DNA of 21,912 bases from an uncultured Collinsella sp. (GCA_902492545.1 CABULX010000024.1:1-21912); one strand, 5' to 3'; positions 6,603-14,519 are shown, counted from the first letter of the stretch. A program made the numbers and translations. The notes: a model not told the origin generated them from the letters alone.

Positions 6603-8021
6603 CTAGAAGATCTGGCGCAGGTCTCCGCGGTTGAGGGCTTCGTCGAAGAGGTGCTTGAATACCACGCTGCCGTGCAGGCCGTCGTGCTCGAACTCGTTGG
6701 TCACCCAGGCATGCGAGTTGCCCACGCGGCTGAGCGTATCAAGCTGCAGGCCCGAATCCACGTACATGTCGTCGAAATACACCGCGGCCTGCAGGGGCAC
6801 CTCGTTGCACGCCAGTCGCTGCGGGTCGTAGATCTTGTCCCAGCTGGTGTCTTCCATCAGCAGGTCCATGGCGGGCTTGAAGGGCTTGAGCTCGGGCATC
6901 TGCTCGAACATCCACGGGAACATGGCCTCGCCGGTAAACATGAGCGGGCGCGCGAGTGTGTCGAACTCGGCACGACGGGCCTTCTCCTCTGCTGCGGCCC
7001 AGCGAATGGGCATGGTGTCGCCGTCGGCGTAGATAAACTCCTGCAGTGTCCAGTACAGCGGGTTCGTGCGTGTGTTGGTGCGCTCGAAGGCGCGCATCAA
7101 AAAGCTGTCAGATACCGAGGAGCCGCAGCTCAGCGTACCGTCGCCAGTAACAAAAGCGTGATCGATAGTCCAATGCATGCGCTCAAAGCTCGGCTTCATG
7201 CCAAAGTCGCTGCCCATGAGCTGTAGGCGCTCGACCGTCATCGGCGAGCCGTCGGGCAGCACGGGCTTCTGAGCCTCGAGCGCATCGGCCAGGGCTGCCA
7301 CGCGCTCGACGTCAGCGGGATAGCGGTCATAATACTGCTGCGTCTTGGCGGCCATGCGCGGGAAGGTGTGCGCGTAGACCTCGCTTGCGCTCGCCGGTAC
7401 GTGGGGGATGCCGCCGCAGGTAAAGCTCGCCGCCACGCCCTCGGGGAAGAGCGACAGGTAGCTCAGCGTCAAAAAACCGCCGTAGCTTTGGCCGAGCGTG
7501 ACCCACGGCTTGCCGCCAAAGCCCACTAGGCGCAGGTACTCAAAATCGCGCACGATGGAGCTGGCGAGGTGGCGCTTGAGGAAGTCCGCCTGCGAGCGTG
7601 CTGTATCGGCGCCGGCGGCCGTTGCGCGATCACCCAGTGCCTTGATCGTGCGTCCGTCCACGCAGCTACTGCGTCCGGTGCCGCGCTGGTCGGGAAGGAC
7701 CACGCGGAAGTGCTTGACGGCCTCCTCGATCCAGCCGTCGCTTGTGGGCGACAGCGGACGTGGGCTCTCGCCGCCGGGGCCGCCCTGCAAAAACAGGAGC
7801 AGCGGCAGATCGTCGTTGATGCGGTCGGGCGCGCTAACCACGCGGTAGAAGAGCTTGATGCTCTCGGGCGCGCCGGCGATGGGTGCCGGCATGGCGCCGC
7901 GGCGCATGGTACTGCCGACGGCCAGGAGCATCGGCTCCAGGCCGCGCCAGTCAAGGGGGACGTCGATGCTGTGGTCCTCGACGTAAAGGCCGGGGACGTG
8001 GTACGAAGTGATGAGGGCCAT
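6603..8021 (-). CDS. S33-family alpha/beta hydrolase, probable prolyl aminopeptidase
   Basis: This 472-residue cytoplasmic-type enzyme has no signal peptide. The oxyanion-hole motif LQGGPGGESPRP (about 79-90), DQRGTGRSS (111-119), the nucleophile elbow GQSYGG (Ser179) and a C-terminal EHDGLHGS supplying the catalytic His are typical of the MEROPS S33 proline iminopeptidase group. That group removes N-terminal proline from peptides. The start at 8021 is supported by GGAAG seven bases upstream; the open frame to 8102 would overlap the divergent promoter region. It lies inverted between proB and proA, which fits a role in supplying proline from peptides. A general peptide hydrolase of the same fold remains possible, because substrate specificity cannot be read from sequence alone. 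Confidence 0.85.
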   Translation of the reverse strand: MALITSYHVPGLYVEDHSIDVPLDWRGLEPMLLAVGSTMRRGAMPAPIAGAPESIKLFYRVVSAPDRINDDLPLLLFLQGGPGGESPRPLSPTSDGWIEEAVKHFRVVLPDQRGTGRSSCVDGRTIKALGDRATAAGADTARSQADFLKRHLASSIVRDFEYLRLVGFGGKPWVTLGQSYGGFLTLSYLSLFPEGVAASFTCGGIPHVPASASEVYAHTFPRMAAKTQQYYDRYPADVERVAALADALEAQKPVLPDGSPMTVERLQLMGSDFGMKPSFERMHWTIDHAFVTGDGTLSCGSSVSDSFLMRAFERTNTRTNPLYWTLQEFIYADGDTMPIRWAAAEEKARRAEFDTLARPLMFTGEAMFPWMFEQMPELKPFKPAMDLLMEDTSWDKIYDPQRLACNEVPLQAAVYFDDMYVDSGLQLDTLSRVGNSHAWVTNEFEHDGLHGSVVFKHLFDEALNRGDLRQIF

Positions 8022-8059
8022 GTGAGTCTTCCGTTCGTTGCGGTGTTTCGGGTTGACCA

Positions 8060-8065
8060 ATTCTA
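8060..8065 (-). promoter_or_regulatory. Probable -10 of the peptidase gene
   Basis: On the minus strand this reads TAGAAT (5/6 to consensus), giving a start near 8053 and a leader of about 32 bases. The best upstream -35, TTGCGC, is 19 bases away, which is long. The 112-base gap between the divergent peptidase and proA genes must hold both promoters; for proA only a weak TACCAT (8097-8102) is visible. Confidence 0.35.
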
Positions 8066-8133
8066 CCGCCGCGGGCGAGGCCATGCGCAAATCGGCTACC
8101 ATGGTTGCAAACTTCTAGGAGAAAGGGCCGCCC

Positions 8134-9420
8134 ATGTCGGTCGATATAGCCACGTATGTCCACGATCTTGCCGTTGCCGCCAAGGCAGCGTCGGCCTCGC
8201 TTGCCACGGCGAGCGATGAACAGCGCCAGGAGGCCGTGCGCGCCATGGCCGCAGCACTGCGCAACGGTGTCGACTCCATCGTCGCCGCTAACGAGCTCGA
8301 TATGTCCGCCGCGCGCGATGCGGGTACCTCGGCCGGACTGCTCGATCGCCTGCTGCTGACGCCCGAGCGCGTCGAGGGCATGGCCGCCGGCCTGGAAAAG
8401 CTTGCCGAGCTGCCCGATCCCGTGGGCCGCGTGCTCGACCACCGCGTGCTTGCAAGCGGCGTGGACCTGACCCGTGTGAGTGTGCCGCTGGGCCTGGTCG
8501 CTATGGTCTACGAGGCGCGCCCCAACGTGACGGCCGACGCCGCAGGCATCTGCATCCGTACCGGCAACGCCTGCATTCTGCGCGGCGGCTCGCTGGCCTA
8601 TCACTCGTGTGCCATGATCGCCGAGCTGCTGGCCGATGCGCTCGAGGCCAAGGGCTTCCCGCGCGAGGCCGTCTCGATGATTGAGTCCACCGATCGCGAA
8701 GCCACCGGCGAGCTCATGAAGCTCCGCGGTATCGTCGACGTGCTCATTCCGCGCGGCGGTGCAGGCCTGATTCAGCGCTGCGTGCGCGAGTCGCTCGTTC
8801 CGGTGATCGAGACGGGCACGGGCAACTGCCACATCTACGTGCATGAATCCGCCGACTTTGATAAGGCGCTCAACATTATCGTCAATGCCAAGACCCAGCG
8901 CGTAGGCGTGTGCAATGCCGCCGAGTCGCTGCTGATCGACCGTGCTGTGGCCGATGCGTTTTTGCCTGCGGTCGTTGCCGTGCTGCACGACCACGGCGTG
9001 CTCATTCACGGCGACGAGGCCACGTGCGCCGCGTGCGCCGACGCCGGCTTTGTAGAGGGCGATGACTACGTCGCCGCGACTGAGGAGGACTGGGGTCGCG
9101 AGTACCTGGCGCTCGAGATGAGTGTGAAGGTCGTGGCTAGCGAGGACGAGGCCATCGAGCACATCAACCGCTACGGCACCATGCACTCCGAGGCCGTCGT
9201 TGCCGAGGACACGGATGCTTGCGAGCGCTTCCTTGATGCGGTCGATGCCTCGGCCGTGTACTCCAACGCCAGCACTCGCTTCACTGACGGCGGCGAGTTT
9301 GGCCTGGGCGCCGAGATCGGCATCTCGACCCAAAAACTCCACGCCCGTGGCCCCTTTGCCGCCGAGGCCCTCACCACCTACAAATACAAGCTCCGCGGCA
9401 CCGGCCAGGTCCGCCCCTAA
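8134..9420 (+). CDS. proA: Gamma-glutamyl phosphate reductase (glutamate-5-semialdehyde dehydrogenase)
   Basis: This 428-residue NADPH-dependent enzyme converts gamma-glutamyl phosphate to glutamate semialdehyde, the second step of proline synthesis after ProB. It belongs to the aldehyde dehydrogenase fold. Visible are VPLGLVAMVYEARPNV, the cofactor region RTGNACILRGGS, VIETGTGNCHIYV, the catalytic cysteine in RVGVCNAAESLL (Cys260), and the C-terminal GGEFGLGAEIGISTQKLHARGP. Length and motifs are normal. The ATG at 8134 has AGGAGAAAGG upstream. ProC is not in the window. The stop codon overlaps the first base of a palindromic repeat, and a canonical terminator follows 50 bases later. Confidence 0.96.
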   Translation: MSVDIATYVHDLAVAAKAASASLATASDEQRQEAVRAMAAALRNGVDSIVAANELDMSAARDAGTSAGLLDRLLLTPERVEGMAAGLEKLAELPDPVGRVLDHRVLASGVDLTRVSVPLGLVAMVYEARPNVTADAAGICIRTGNACILRGGSLAYHSCAMIAELLADALEAKGFPREAVSMIESTDREATGELMKLRGIVDVLIPRGGAGLIQRCVRESLVPVIETGTGNCHIYVHESADFDKALNIIVNAKTQRVGVCNAAESLLIDRAVADAFLPAVVAVLHDHGVLIHGDEATCAACADAGFVEGDDYVAATEEDWGREYLALEMSVKVVASEDEAIEHINRYGTMHSEAVVAEDTDACERFLDAVDASAVYSNASTRFTDGGEFGLGAEIGISTQKLHARGPFAAEALTTYKYKLRGTGQVRP

Positions 9421-9463
9421 ACCTACCAAAAAGGGACAGGTTTATTTTGGCAGGTTTTATCTG
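9420..9463 (+). repeat. Palindromic repeat copy A (after proA)
   Basis: This 44-bp unit has arms AACCTACCAAAA and TTTTGGCAGGTT (one mismatch) around AGGGACAGGTTTA, then the conserved tail TTATCTG. It starts on the last base of the proA stop codon. Two more copies are at 10190-10231 and 11436-11479. Confidence 0.9.
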
Positions 9464-9470
9464 CGGTTTT

Positions 9471-9499
9471 GCCGGGCGACGCGTTCGCCCGGCTTTTTT
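9471..9499 (+). terminator. Intrinsic terminator downstream of proA
   Basis: A perfect 9-bp stem GCCGGGCGA/TCGCCCGGC with a five-base loop is followed by six T residues. It lies just after repeat copy A. Confidence 0.9.
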
Positions 9500-9591
9500 C
9501 TCCGTATGCCTTTTCTGCCTTTCGGCTTGAGCCGCGGCGATATACGATAGTGACACCGTGTCCTAGCACCGACTCACTTGGAGGTATTGCC

Positions 9592-10191
9592 ATGTCTCAG
9601 ACGCTTTCCGCCGGAATCACCCGTGACCGTGCGTTCGAACTGCTCAACGAGCACAACAAAGATCCGTTCCACATCACCCACGGCGAGACGGTCGAAGGCA
9701 CCATGCGCTACTTTGCGCGCGAGTTCGACCCCGAGAACGAGGAGTTTTGGGGTATCGTCGGCCTGCTGCACGACTTGGATTGGGAGGAGCATGAGGACGA
9801 CCCCGTGAACCACACCATCTATGCTGCCAAGATTCTGGAGGGCGAGGGCGCACCGCCCGAGCTCATCCGCGCCATCCAGACGCACACGTCCGATTTCAAC
9901 GCCTCGCTGCCCAAGCCCGAGTCGCAGATGGAGAAGATCCTATTTGCGTGCGACGAACTTACCGGCCTGATCGGGGCCGCCGTTATCATGCGTCCGAGCA
10001 AAAGCGTCATGGACTTTACGACCAAGTCGCTCAAGAAGAAGTTCAAGGACAAGCGCTTTGCCGCCGGCTGCTCGCGCGACGTGATTACGCAGGGCGCCGA
10101 GATGCTGGGCTGGGAGCTCCCCGAGCTTTTCGACCGCACCATCGCGGCCATGCAGTCCTTCGCGCCCGACCGCGACACCTTCCAGGCCTAA
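9592..10191 (+). CDS. HD-domain protein (COG2316-like predicted hydrolase)
   Basis: This 199-residue cytoplasmic protein has HD-superfamily metal-binding residues: an upstream His (THGETVEG) and the HD pair in GLLHDLDWE, with NHTIYAAKIL following. The second half, DELTGLIGAAVIMRPSKS and KSLKKKFKDKRFAAGCSRD, is diagnostic in my reading of the COG2316 subgroup, whose substrate is unknown. HD proteins generally act as phosphohydrolases on nucleotides or phospho-compounds, but no specific reaction can be assigned. The ATG at 9592 is preceded by TTGGAGG. The upstream proA terminator and its own spacing suggest a monocistronic unit. The stop codon overlaps repeat copy B. Confidence 0.85.
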   Translation: MSQTLSAGITRDRAFELLNEHNKDPFHITHGETVEGTMRYFAREFDPENEEFWGIVGLLHDLDWEEHEDDPVNHTIYAAKILEGEGAPPELIRAIQTHTSDFNASLPKPESQMEKILFACDELTGLIGAAVIMRPSKSVMDFTTKSLKKKFKDKRFAAGCSRDVITQGAEMLGWELPELFDRTIAAMQSFAPDRDTFQA

Positions 10192-10231
10192 CCTGCCAAA
10201 AAGGGACAGGTTTTTTGGTAGGTTTTATCTG
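10190..10231 (+). repeat. Palindromic repeat copy B (after the HD gene)
   Basis: This 42-bp unit has arms AACCTGCCAAAA and TTTTGGTAGGTT around AGGGACAGGTT, with the tail TTATCTG. It is two bases shorter in the loop than copies A and C. It begins inside the TAA stop codon of the HD-domain gene and points the same way as that gene. Confidence 0.9.
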
Positions 10232-10232
10232 G

Positions 10233-10273
10233 GAAAACGCTTCCGTTGGACGTTATTCAGCGGAAGCGTTTTC
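10233..10273. terminator. Probable bidirectional terminator between the HD gene and the transposase
   Basis: A perfect 13-bp inverted repeat GAAAACGCTTCCG/CGGAAGCGTTTTC has a 15-base loop, with A-rich and T-rich stem ends. It separates two convergent genes. Confidence 0.75.
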
Positions 10274-10359
10274 TGTTTGACATGGTGACGTTGGCGAATG
10301 GCGGCGCCTCGCGGCAGGCAGCTGCGCTTCGCCGTACTCGTAACTCGGCAAGCGCGACG

Positions 10360-11118
10360 CTAGGACGCGTTCTTGATAATCCATGTCCCCAGTCCGGTCA
10401 ACAGCTGAACCTGCCTAACCGTTAACCCTTCTTTTCGAAGCGCGAGAATCGCCTCATTGCGAAGTGGCTTGGAGACGGATTTGAGTTCCGTCGGAGCACA
10501 TCCTGCGACACTCTGCACGATTGCCGTGCCAAATTCGCATAGATCTTCCTCGCGAACCTTGGCTGTTGCGCTGGGGCGATAGGGAAGCGACGGCGCACTT
10601 TCCATGAGCTGAAGGTATGAGCGAGGTGTTGGGAATAAAACACCGACAACGCTGCCGGTGACATGCGGCCGTGACCTGGCACTCATTAGATACTCACGAT
10701 GGCTGCTCCAGGGATATTCGTCGTATGCCGCCAGTCCTGCTTTTTGTGGATTCAGATGAATGTATCGAATTGCCTCGAGTAAATATACTTCCGACTTAAT
10801 GGGCGAATCCCAAAACCGCTCCTGAAACACGTGGCCGATATGTCCCGTCCGCGCATTGTACCTGCCCGCATACGATACGGCTACCGCGTGCATCGCGTCG
10901 CTCTTGCGGTCGTCCGGATCGTCGATGAGCAGATGAATGTGGTTTCCCATAAGGCACCAAGCGATAAGCTCGATATTGTGTTTGGGGAGAATCGCATCGA
11001 GGATCTGAAGCATGGCGATTCGGTCCTCGGCATCGTCAAACAGCAATTGCCCTCCGTTTCCACGCAACGTGACGTGGAAATAACCGGTTGGTGACTTTGA
11101 ACGAGGTTTTCTCGGCAT
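10360..11118 (-). CDS. REP-associated tyrosine transposase (Y1 family, RAYT-like)
   Basis: This 252-residue protein has a Y1 transposase (HUH) domain. The N-terminal TGYFHVTLRGNGGQ, the metal-binding HxH in GNHIHLL (H60, H62), the likely catalytic Tyr119 in RYIHLNPQKAGL and the following YPWSSHREYL are the RAYT pattern. A C-terminal helix-turn-helix-like segment (LRKEGLTVRQVQLLTG) may bind DNA. RAYTs cut and join single-stranded DNA at hairpins and are linked to the spread of REP palindromes. The ATG at 11118 has AAAGGAGGGG upstream; the open frame beyond lacks a ribosome binding site. All key residues are present, so it may be active. It lies between two inverted copies of a palindromic repeat, the likely substrate family. 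No target-site duplication is evident. Confidence 0.88.
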   Translation of the reverse strand: MPRKPRSKSPTGYFHVTLRGNGGQLLFDDAEDRIAMLQILDAILPKHNIELIAWCLMGNHIHLLIDDPDDRKSDAMHAVAVSYAGRYNARTGHIGHVFQERFWDSPIKSEVYLLEAIRYIHLNPQKAGLAAYDEYPWSSHREYLMSARSRPHVTGSVVGVLFPTPRSYLQLMESAPSLPYRPSATAKVREEDLCEFGTAIVQSVAGCAPTELKSVSKPLRNEAILALRKEGLTVRQVQLLTGLGTWIIKNAS

Positions 11119-11435
11119 GGCCCCTCCTTTAGCTTGGATGGGCTGAAGATACCTCATTCGGAGGCTTCGGTTGTCGAGATTCAGTTCACCGACCATAGCT
11201 GCTACCTGCCGAAATGTTATTGCGTTTTCAAATTGATGCTTTTTAATGGTAATTGAACAAGACGGGCGCGCTTGTTGTGGATGCGGGCGTTAGTTGCGTC
11301 GATCTGGACGGCCCCCCTCGCGTGATGTCATCGCAAATGGGCTTCACGCATTTCTACGGCGATAGAAAAATGGCCGGGCGCTCACAAACAAAACGGAGAA
11401 CTCGGCCATTTACTGATTGTTTGTTGACGTTTGGC
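11119..11435. other. Non-coding stretch between the transposase and repeat copy C
   Basis: No convincing gene is seen. An 82-codon frame (11253-11501) has no ribosome binding site and runs through the repeat into carD antisense. An inverted repeat AAATGGCCG/CGGCCATTT (11368-11376 with 11403-11411) encloses ACAAACAA, whose complement TTGTTTGT follows at 11418-11425, so alternative foldings are possible. The region probably holds the transposase promoter, but I could not locate it, and it may include remnants of an element end. Confidence 0.45.
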
Positions 11436-11479
11436 CAGATAAAACCTGCCAAAATAAACCTGTCCCTTTTTGGCAGGTT
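11436..11479 (-). repeat. Palindromic repeat copy C (after carD, inverted)
   Basis: Read on the minus strand this is the most perfect copy. The 12-bp arms AACCTGCCAAAA/TTTTGGCAGGTT match exactly around AGGGACAGGTTTA, and the TTATCTG tail is present. It begins inside the TAA stop codon of the carD-like gene, on the same strand as that gene. Confidence 0.92.
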
Positions 11480-11963
11480 AGTTGAGGGCGGCTTGGGCTA
11501 GGCGGGCTTCGGCGGCCTCCTCGGTGACGCCCAAGGCCACGGCGAACTCCTCGATGGAGCGGCGCTTGGCTTCCTTGAGTACGCGCATGTAGTAGGAGCT
11601 GGGCTTTTTATCAGCTTCCTCGGCCTGGCGAATGCGGTACATCATGGTCTTTGCCACGCGGACCGTCTCGGGCGCGCCCAGCTTGAGCTGCTGCTTAAAG
11701 TGCGTCTCCTCAAGCGAGCTGTTGCGCTCGGTAAAGGTGTCGCACTCCAGCTCGTCATAGTGGCTCAGCAGGTGCTCGGCATCTTGCTGCGAGATGGCGG
11801 CGTGCAAACGGTCGGCCTGCGCCACGGGGTACATGAGGATCGTCTGCGCATGTCCCTGCTTGGTCTCGAGCAGCAGCATGGGCTGCGGTGTGTCGTCCCT
11901 AAAACCGACGACGGTGCAGACTCCCTGGCCCGGATGAATGACGTGTTGACCGATTGAGAACAT
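11478..11963 (-). CDS. carD: CarD/CdnL-family RNA polymerase-interacting protein
   Basis: This 161-residue protein starts MFSIGQHVIHPGQGVCTVVGF, the typical beginning of the CarD_CdnL_TRCF domain. This Tudor-like fold contacts the beta subunit of RNA polymerase. The C-terminal two thirds are helical (YYMRVLKEAKRRSIEEFAVALG), as in CdnL proteins, where this part touches promoter DNA near the -10. The family stabilises open complexes at many promoters, including rRNA promoters. The start at 11963 has GGAGG four bases upstream. The gene is divergent from argS across a 342-base gap. Whether it is the essential housekeeping CarD or a paralogue cannot be told from this window. Confidence 0.88.
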   Translation of the reverse strand: MFSIGQHVIHPGQGVCTVVGFRDDTPQPMLLLETKQGHAQTILMYPVAQADRLHAAISQQDAEHLLSHYDELECDTFTERNSSLEETHFKQQLKLGAPETVRVAKTMMYRIRQAEEADKKPSSYYMRVLKEAKRRSIEEFAVALGVTEEAAEARLAQAALN

Positions 11964-12305
11964 GCTACCTCCAACTTATACGAATTTACGTATGTCTAGA
12001 ATAACACGCTGACGTGCGCAAACCCTTACTTTATGCAGGAAAAACACACAACTCTGATAGGTAAGAGTATTCGATAACAGACGCAGCTCATTCACACCTT
12101 TATGCATTTTCAACGCCTGCATAATCTGCAGGCAGACTGGCATCTTTGAGTGACTCCATACAAGCTGTAGTCATTTTTGTGCATATGCAATATCTATTAG
12201 CTTTACCCTGCGACAGTGCCCGTCGCTTGTGATAGAGTGCTACAAACTCTGGCTTTTACCCTACGAGTGACCAAGAGCTCGGGGGCTTTAACACAAGGAG
12301 GATCT
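11964..12305. other. AT-richer carD-argS intergenic region
   Basis: This 342-base divergent region is visibly poorer in G+C than the genes. It holds the possible carD promoter, a 7-bp hairpin GCCTGCA-TAATC-TGCAGGC (12115-12133) without a T-run, and the 10-bp palindrome TGCATATGCA (12180-12189). The argS ribosome binding site AAGGAGG is at its end. I could not assign a confident argS promoter or a T-box leader. Confidence 0.5.
11978..12021 (-). promoter_or_regulatory. Possible carD promoter with overlapping inverted repeat
   Basis: On the minus strand, TTGCGC (12016-12021) and TAGACA (11993-11998) are 17 bases apart. An inverted repeat ATACG-N6-CGTAT (11978-11993) covers the predicted start site and could bind a regulator. 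The -10 is weak. Confidence 0.35.
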
Positions 12306-14159
12306 ATGCCCGAGAAGATTGAAGAGCTGGTACGCGCTGCGCTTGCTGCGGCCCAGGAGGCCGGCGACCTTTCCGCATTTGAACTTGACGATTGCGCTAT
12401 CGAGCGACCGGCTGACACTTCTCATGGCGAGTGGACCTCTACCATGGCCCTGAAGTCCGCCAAGCTGGCCCACTGCGCCCCGCGCAAGATCGCCGAGGCC
12501 ATCGTTGCCCATATGCCCGAGGACCCCGCGATCGAGAAGGTCGAGATCGCAGGCCCCGGCTTCATCAACTTCTACCTCTCCGTTGCCGTCAAGAATGCCA
12601 TCTTTGGCGAGGCTCGCGAGAAGGGTATGGACTTCGCTAAGTCCAACGTCGGTGGTGGCCTGAAGACCCAGGTCGAGTTCGTTTCCGCTAACCCCGTCGG
12701 CCCCATGCACATCGGCCACGGCCGCTGGGCCGCGCTGGGCGACTCACTCTGCCGTGTTATGGACCACGCCGGTTACGACATCCAGCGTGAGTTCTACATC
12801 AACGACCACGGCTCTCAGATGAACACCTTCGGCAACTCCATCAGCACGCGCTATATGCAGCTTGCCGACATCATCGCCAAGCAGGGCGTGGATATCGACG
12901 AGGCTCACAAGCTGCTGATTGCCGACCGCGACGCCTTCGTTGCCGACGAGAATGACGAGCATCCCGAGACTCATCCGTACCAGGATAACTTTGCCGAGAC
13001 CCTTGGCAAGGACTCCTATGGCGGCGACTACATCATCGACGAGGCCGCCGAGTTCTGGCGCACTGACGGCGATAAGTGGGTCAACGCCGATCCTCAGGAG
13101 CGTATGGAGAGCTTCCGCGAGCGCGGCTATGTAAAGATGGTCGACAACATGCGCGACCTTTGCCATGCCGTTAACTGCGACTTCGATCGTTGGTTCTCCG
13201 AGCGCTCACTGTATGTGAAGGACACTGAGGGCGAGACCGCCGGCACCTCCGCCGTCGACCGCGCTTTTGAGAAGCTCGACAAGATGGGCTACCTCTACAC
13301 CAAGGACGGCGCCCTGTGGTTCCGCTCCACCGACCTGGGCGATGACAAGGACCGCGTCCTGATCAAGTCCGACGGCGAGTACACCTACTTCGCCTCCGAC
13401 GTTGCCTATCACTGGGATAAGTTCCAGCGCGTCGACCACGTCATCGACATCTGGGGTGCCGACCACCACGGCTACATCGAGCGCGTCCGCTGCGTCTGCG
13501 ACGCTCTTGGCTATCCCGGCAAGTTTGAGGTTCTGCTGGGCCAGCTCGTCAACCTGCTGCGCAACGGCAAGCCCGTCCGTATGTCCAAGCGCAAGGGCAC
13601 CATGGTGACCCTGCAGGAGCTCGTCGACGAGGTCGGTTCCGACGCCGCCCGCTACACGCTCATCTCCAAGAGCTCCAACCAGATGGTCGACTTCGATATT
13701 GAGGCCGTTAAGAAGCGCGACAACTCCAACCCGGTCTATTACGTGCAGTATGCTCACGCCCGCGTGTGCTCCATCCTGCGCCGTGCCGCCGACGTTACGC
13801 CCGAGCAGGCTGACGAGATGGGCATGAAGGCCGTCGCCGCCAAGGCCATCGGTGAGAACGTTGATTACTCGCTGCTGACCGACCCGACCGAGCTCGCCCT
13901 TTCGCGCAAGCTCAACGAGCTTTCCGACCTCATCGCCAGCTGCGCTCGCGACCGCGCCCCGTTCCGTCTGACGCACTTTGCCGAGGAGCTCGCCGGCGAC
14001 TTCCACAGCTTCTACGCTGCCTGCCAGGTTCTGCCGAGCGAGGGCCGTCCCGTCGACCCCGAGCTTTCGCGTGCCCGTCTGGCCGCTTGCGACGCCGTCC
14101 GCGTGACGCTCGCCCTGGTGCTCACCCTTGTTGGTGTCTCCGCTCCCGAGCAGATGTAA
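12306..14159 (+). CDS. argS: Arginyl-tRNA synthetase
   Basis: This 617-residue class I synthetase attaches arginine to tRNA-Arg in the cytoplasm. The N-terminal Add-1 domain ends at about residue 110 (AGPGFINFYLS). The catalytic core has NPVGPMHIGHGR (HIGH motif) and DHHGYIERV. The KMSKS position reads RMSKRKGT, a common ArgS variant. The C-terminal DALR anticodon-binding domain contains YYVQYAHARVCSILR and ends LVLTLVGVSAPEQM. Length is slightly above the usual 550-600. The ATG at 12306 is preceded by AAGGAGG at ideal spacing; the frame is open to 12216 without another good site. A strong terminator follows 46 bases after the stop. Confidence 0.96.
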   Translation: MPEKIEELVRAALAAAQEAGDLSAFELDDCAIERPADTSHGEWTSTMALKSAKLAHCAPRKIAEAIVAHMPEDPAIEKVEIAGPGFINFYLSVAVKNAIFGEAREKGMDFAKSNVGGGLKTQVEFVSANPVGPMHIGHGRWAALGDSLCRVMDHAGYDIQREFYINDHGSQMNTFGNSISTRYMQLADIIAKQGVDIDEAHKLLIADRDAFVADENDEHPETHPYQDNFAETLGKDSYGGDYIIDEAAEFWRTDGDKWVNADPQERMESFRERGYVKMVDNMRDLCHAVNCDFDRWFSERSLYVKDTEGETAGTSAVDRAFEKLDKMGYLYTKDGALWFRSTDLGDDKDRVLIKSDGEYTYFASDVAYHWDKFQRVDHVIDIWGADHHGYIERVRCVCDALGYPGKFEVLLGQLVNLLRNGKPVRMSKRKGTMVTLQELVDEVGSDAARYTLISKSSNQMVDFDIEAVKKRDNSNPVYYVQYAHARVCSILRRAADVTPEQADEMGMKAVAAKAIGENVDYSLLTDPTELALSRKLNELSDLIASCARDRAPFRLTHFAEELAGDFHSFYAACQVLPSEGRPVDPELSRARLAACDAVRVTLALVLTLVGVSAPEQM

Positions 14160-14205
14160 GCTACGGGTCATTTGACCGCGCAAGTTTGGTTTAACTGAGC
14201 CTTGA

Positions 14206-14239
14206 AAGCCCGATCTCCCATATGGAGGTCGGGCTTTTT
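14206..14239 (+). terminator. Intrinsic terminator of argS
   Basis: An 11-bp stem (14208-14218 with 14224-14234, one G-U pair) with loop CATAT is followed by five T residues and preceded by A residues. Confidence 0.93.
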
Positions 14240-14285
14240 GCACAAACGCCGTCGTATTGACGAATTTGGGACTGCTGGAAATACG

Positions 14286-14435
14286 AAACTATGCCGGTTT
14301 ACTACGATGAATTGAGAAATTCCAACCACGCCGGCTTTTCGCAAAAAAGTGCAAGGCATCTACCTGCGGTTTTAGTTCAACAAATTTCGGAGTGGTCGCG
14401 GTTGAGCGATTCGTCGTAGTAAACCGTCATAGTTT
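14286..14435. repeat. 150-bp MITE-like inverted repeat upstream of rho
   Basis: The arms 14287-14312 and 14409-14434 match at 24 of 26 positions as inverted repeats. Weaker similarity continues inward for about 25 more bases per side (both contain an ACCAC-CCG core). Both arms read outward-in as similar short peptides, MPVYYDEL and MTVYYDES, each starting at an ATG next to AAACT. The centre is unrelated sequence. The unit could be a non-autonomous mobile element or a large hairpin. No target-site duplication was obvious, and no transposase of a matching type is in the window. Confidence 0.75.
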
Positions 14436-14519
14436 TGGCGGAGGCATTCAGGTTTGTGGGCGGTAAACCAAAGATTGTCCCTTTTGACTAGTCGTTTAAG
14501 AACGTCCTCAATGACTAAG

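Noticed and set aside
7951..9429. 492-codon minus-strand open frame opposite proA
   Set aside because: It is an antisense shadow of proA, a common artefact of high-GC codon use.
9420..11479. The three palindromic repeats as a CRISPR array
   Set aside because: There are only three widely spaced copies in differing orientation, with genes rather than uniform spacers between them, and no cas genes.
11253..11501. 82-codon plus-strand open frame
   Set aside because: It has no ribosome binding site and no recognisable motif, and it runs through repeat copy C and antisense into the carD-like gene.
12115..12133. GCCTGCA/TGCAGGC hairpin as a carD or argS terminator
   Set aside because: There is no T-run on either strand, and it lies between the divergent 5' ends of the genes.
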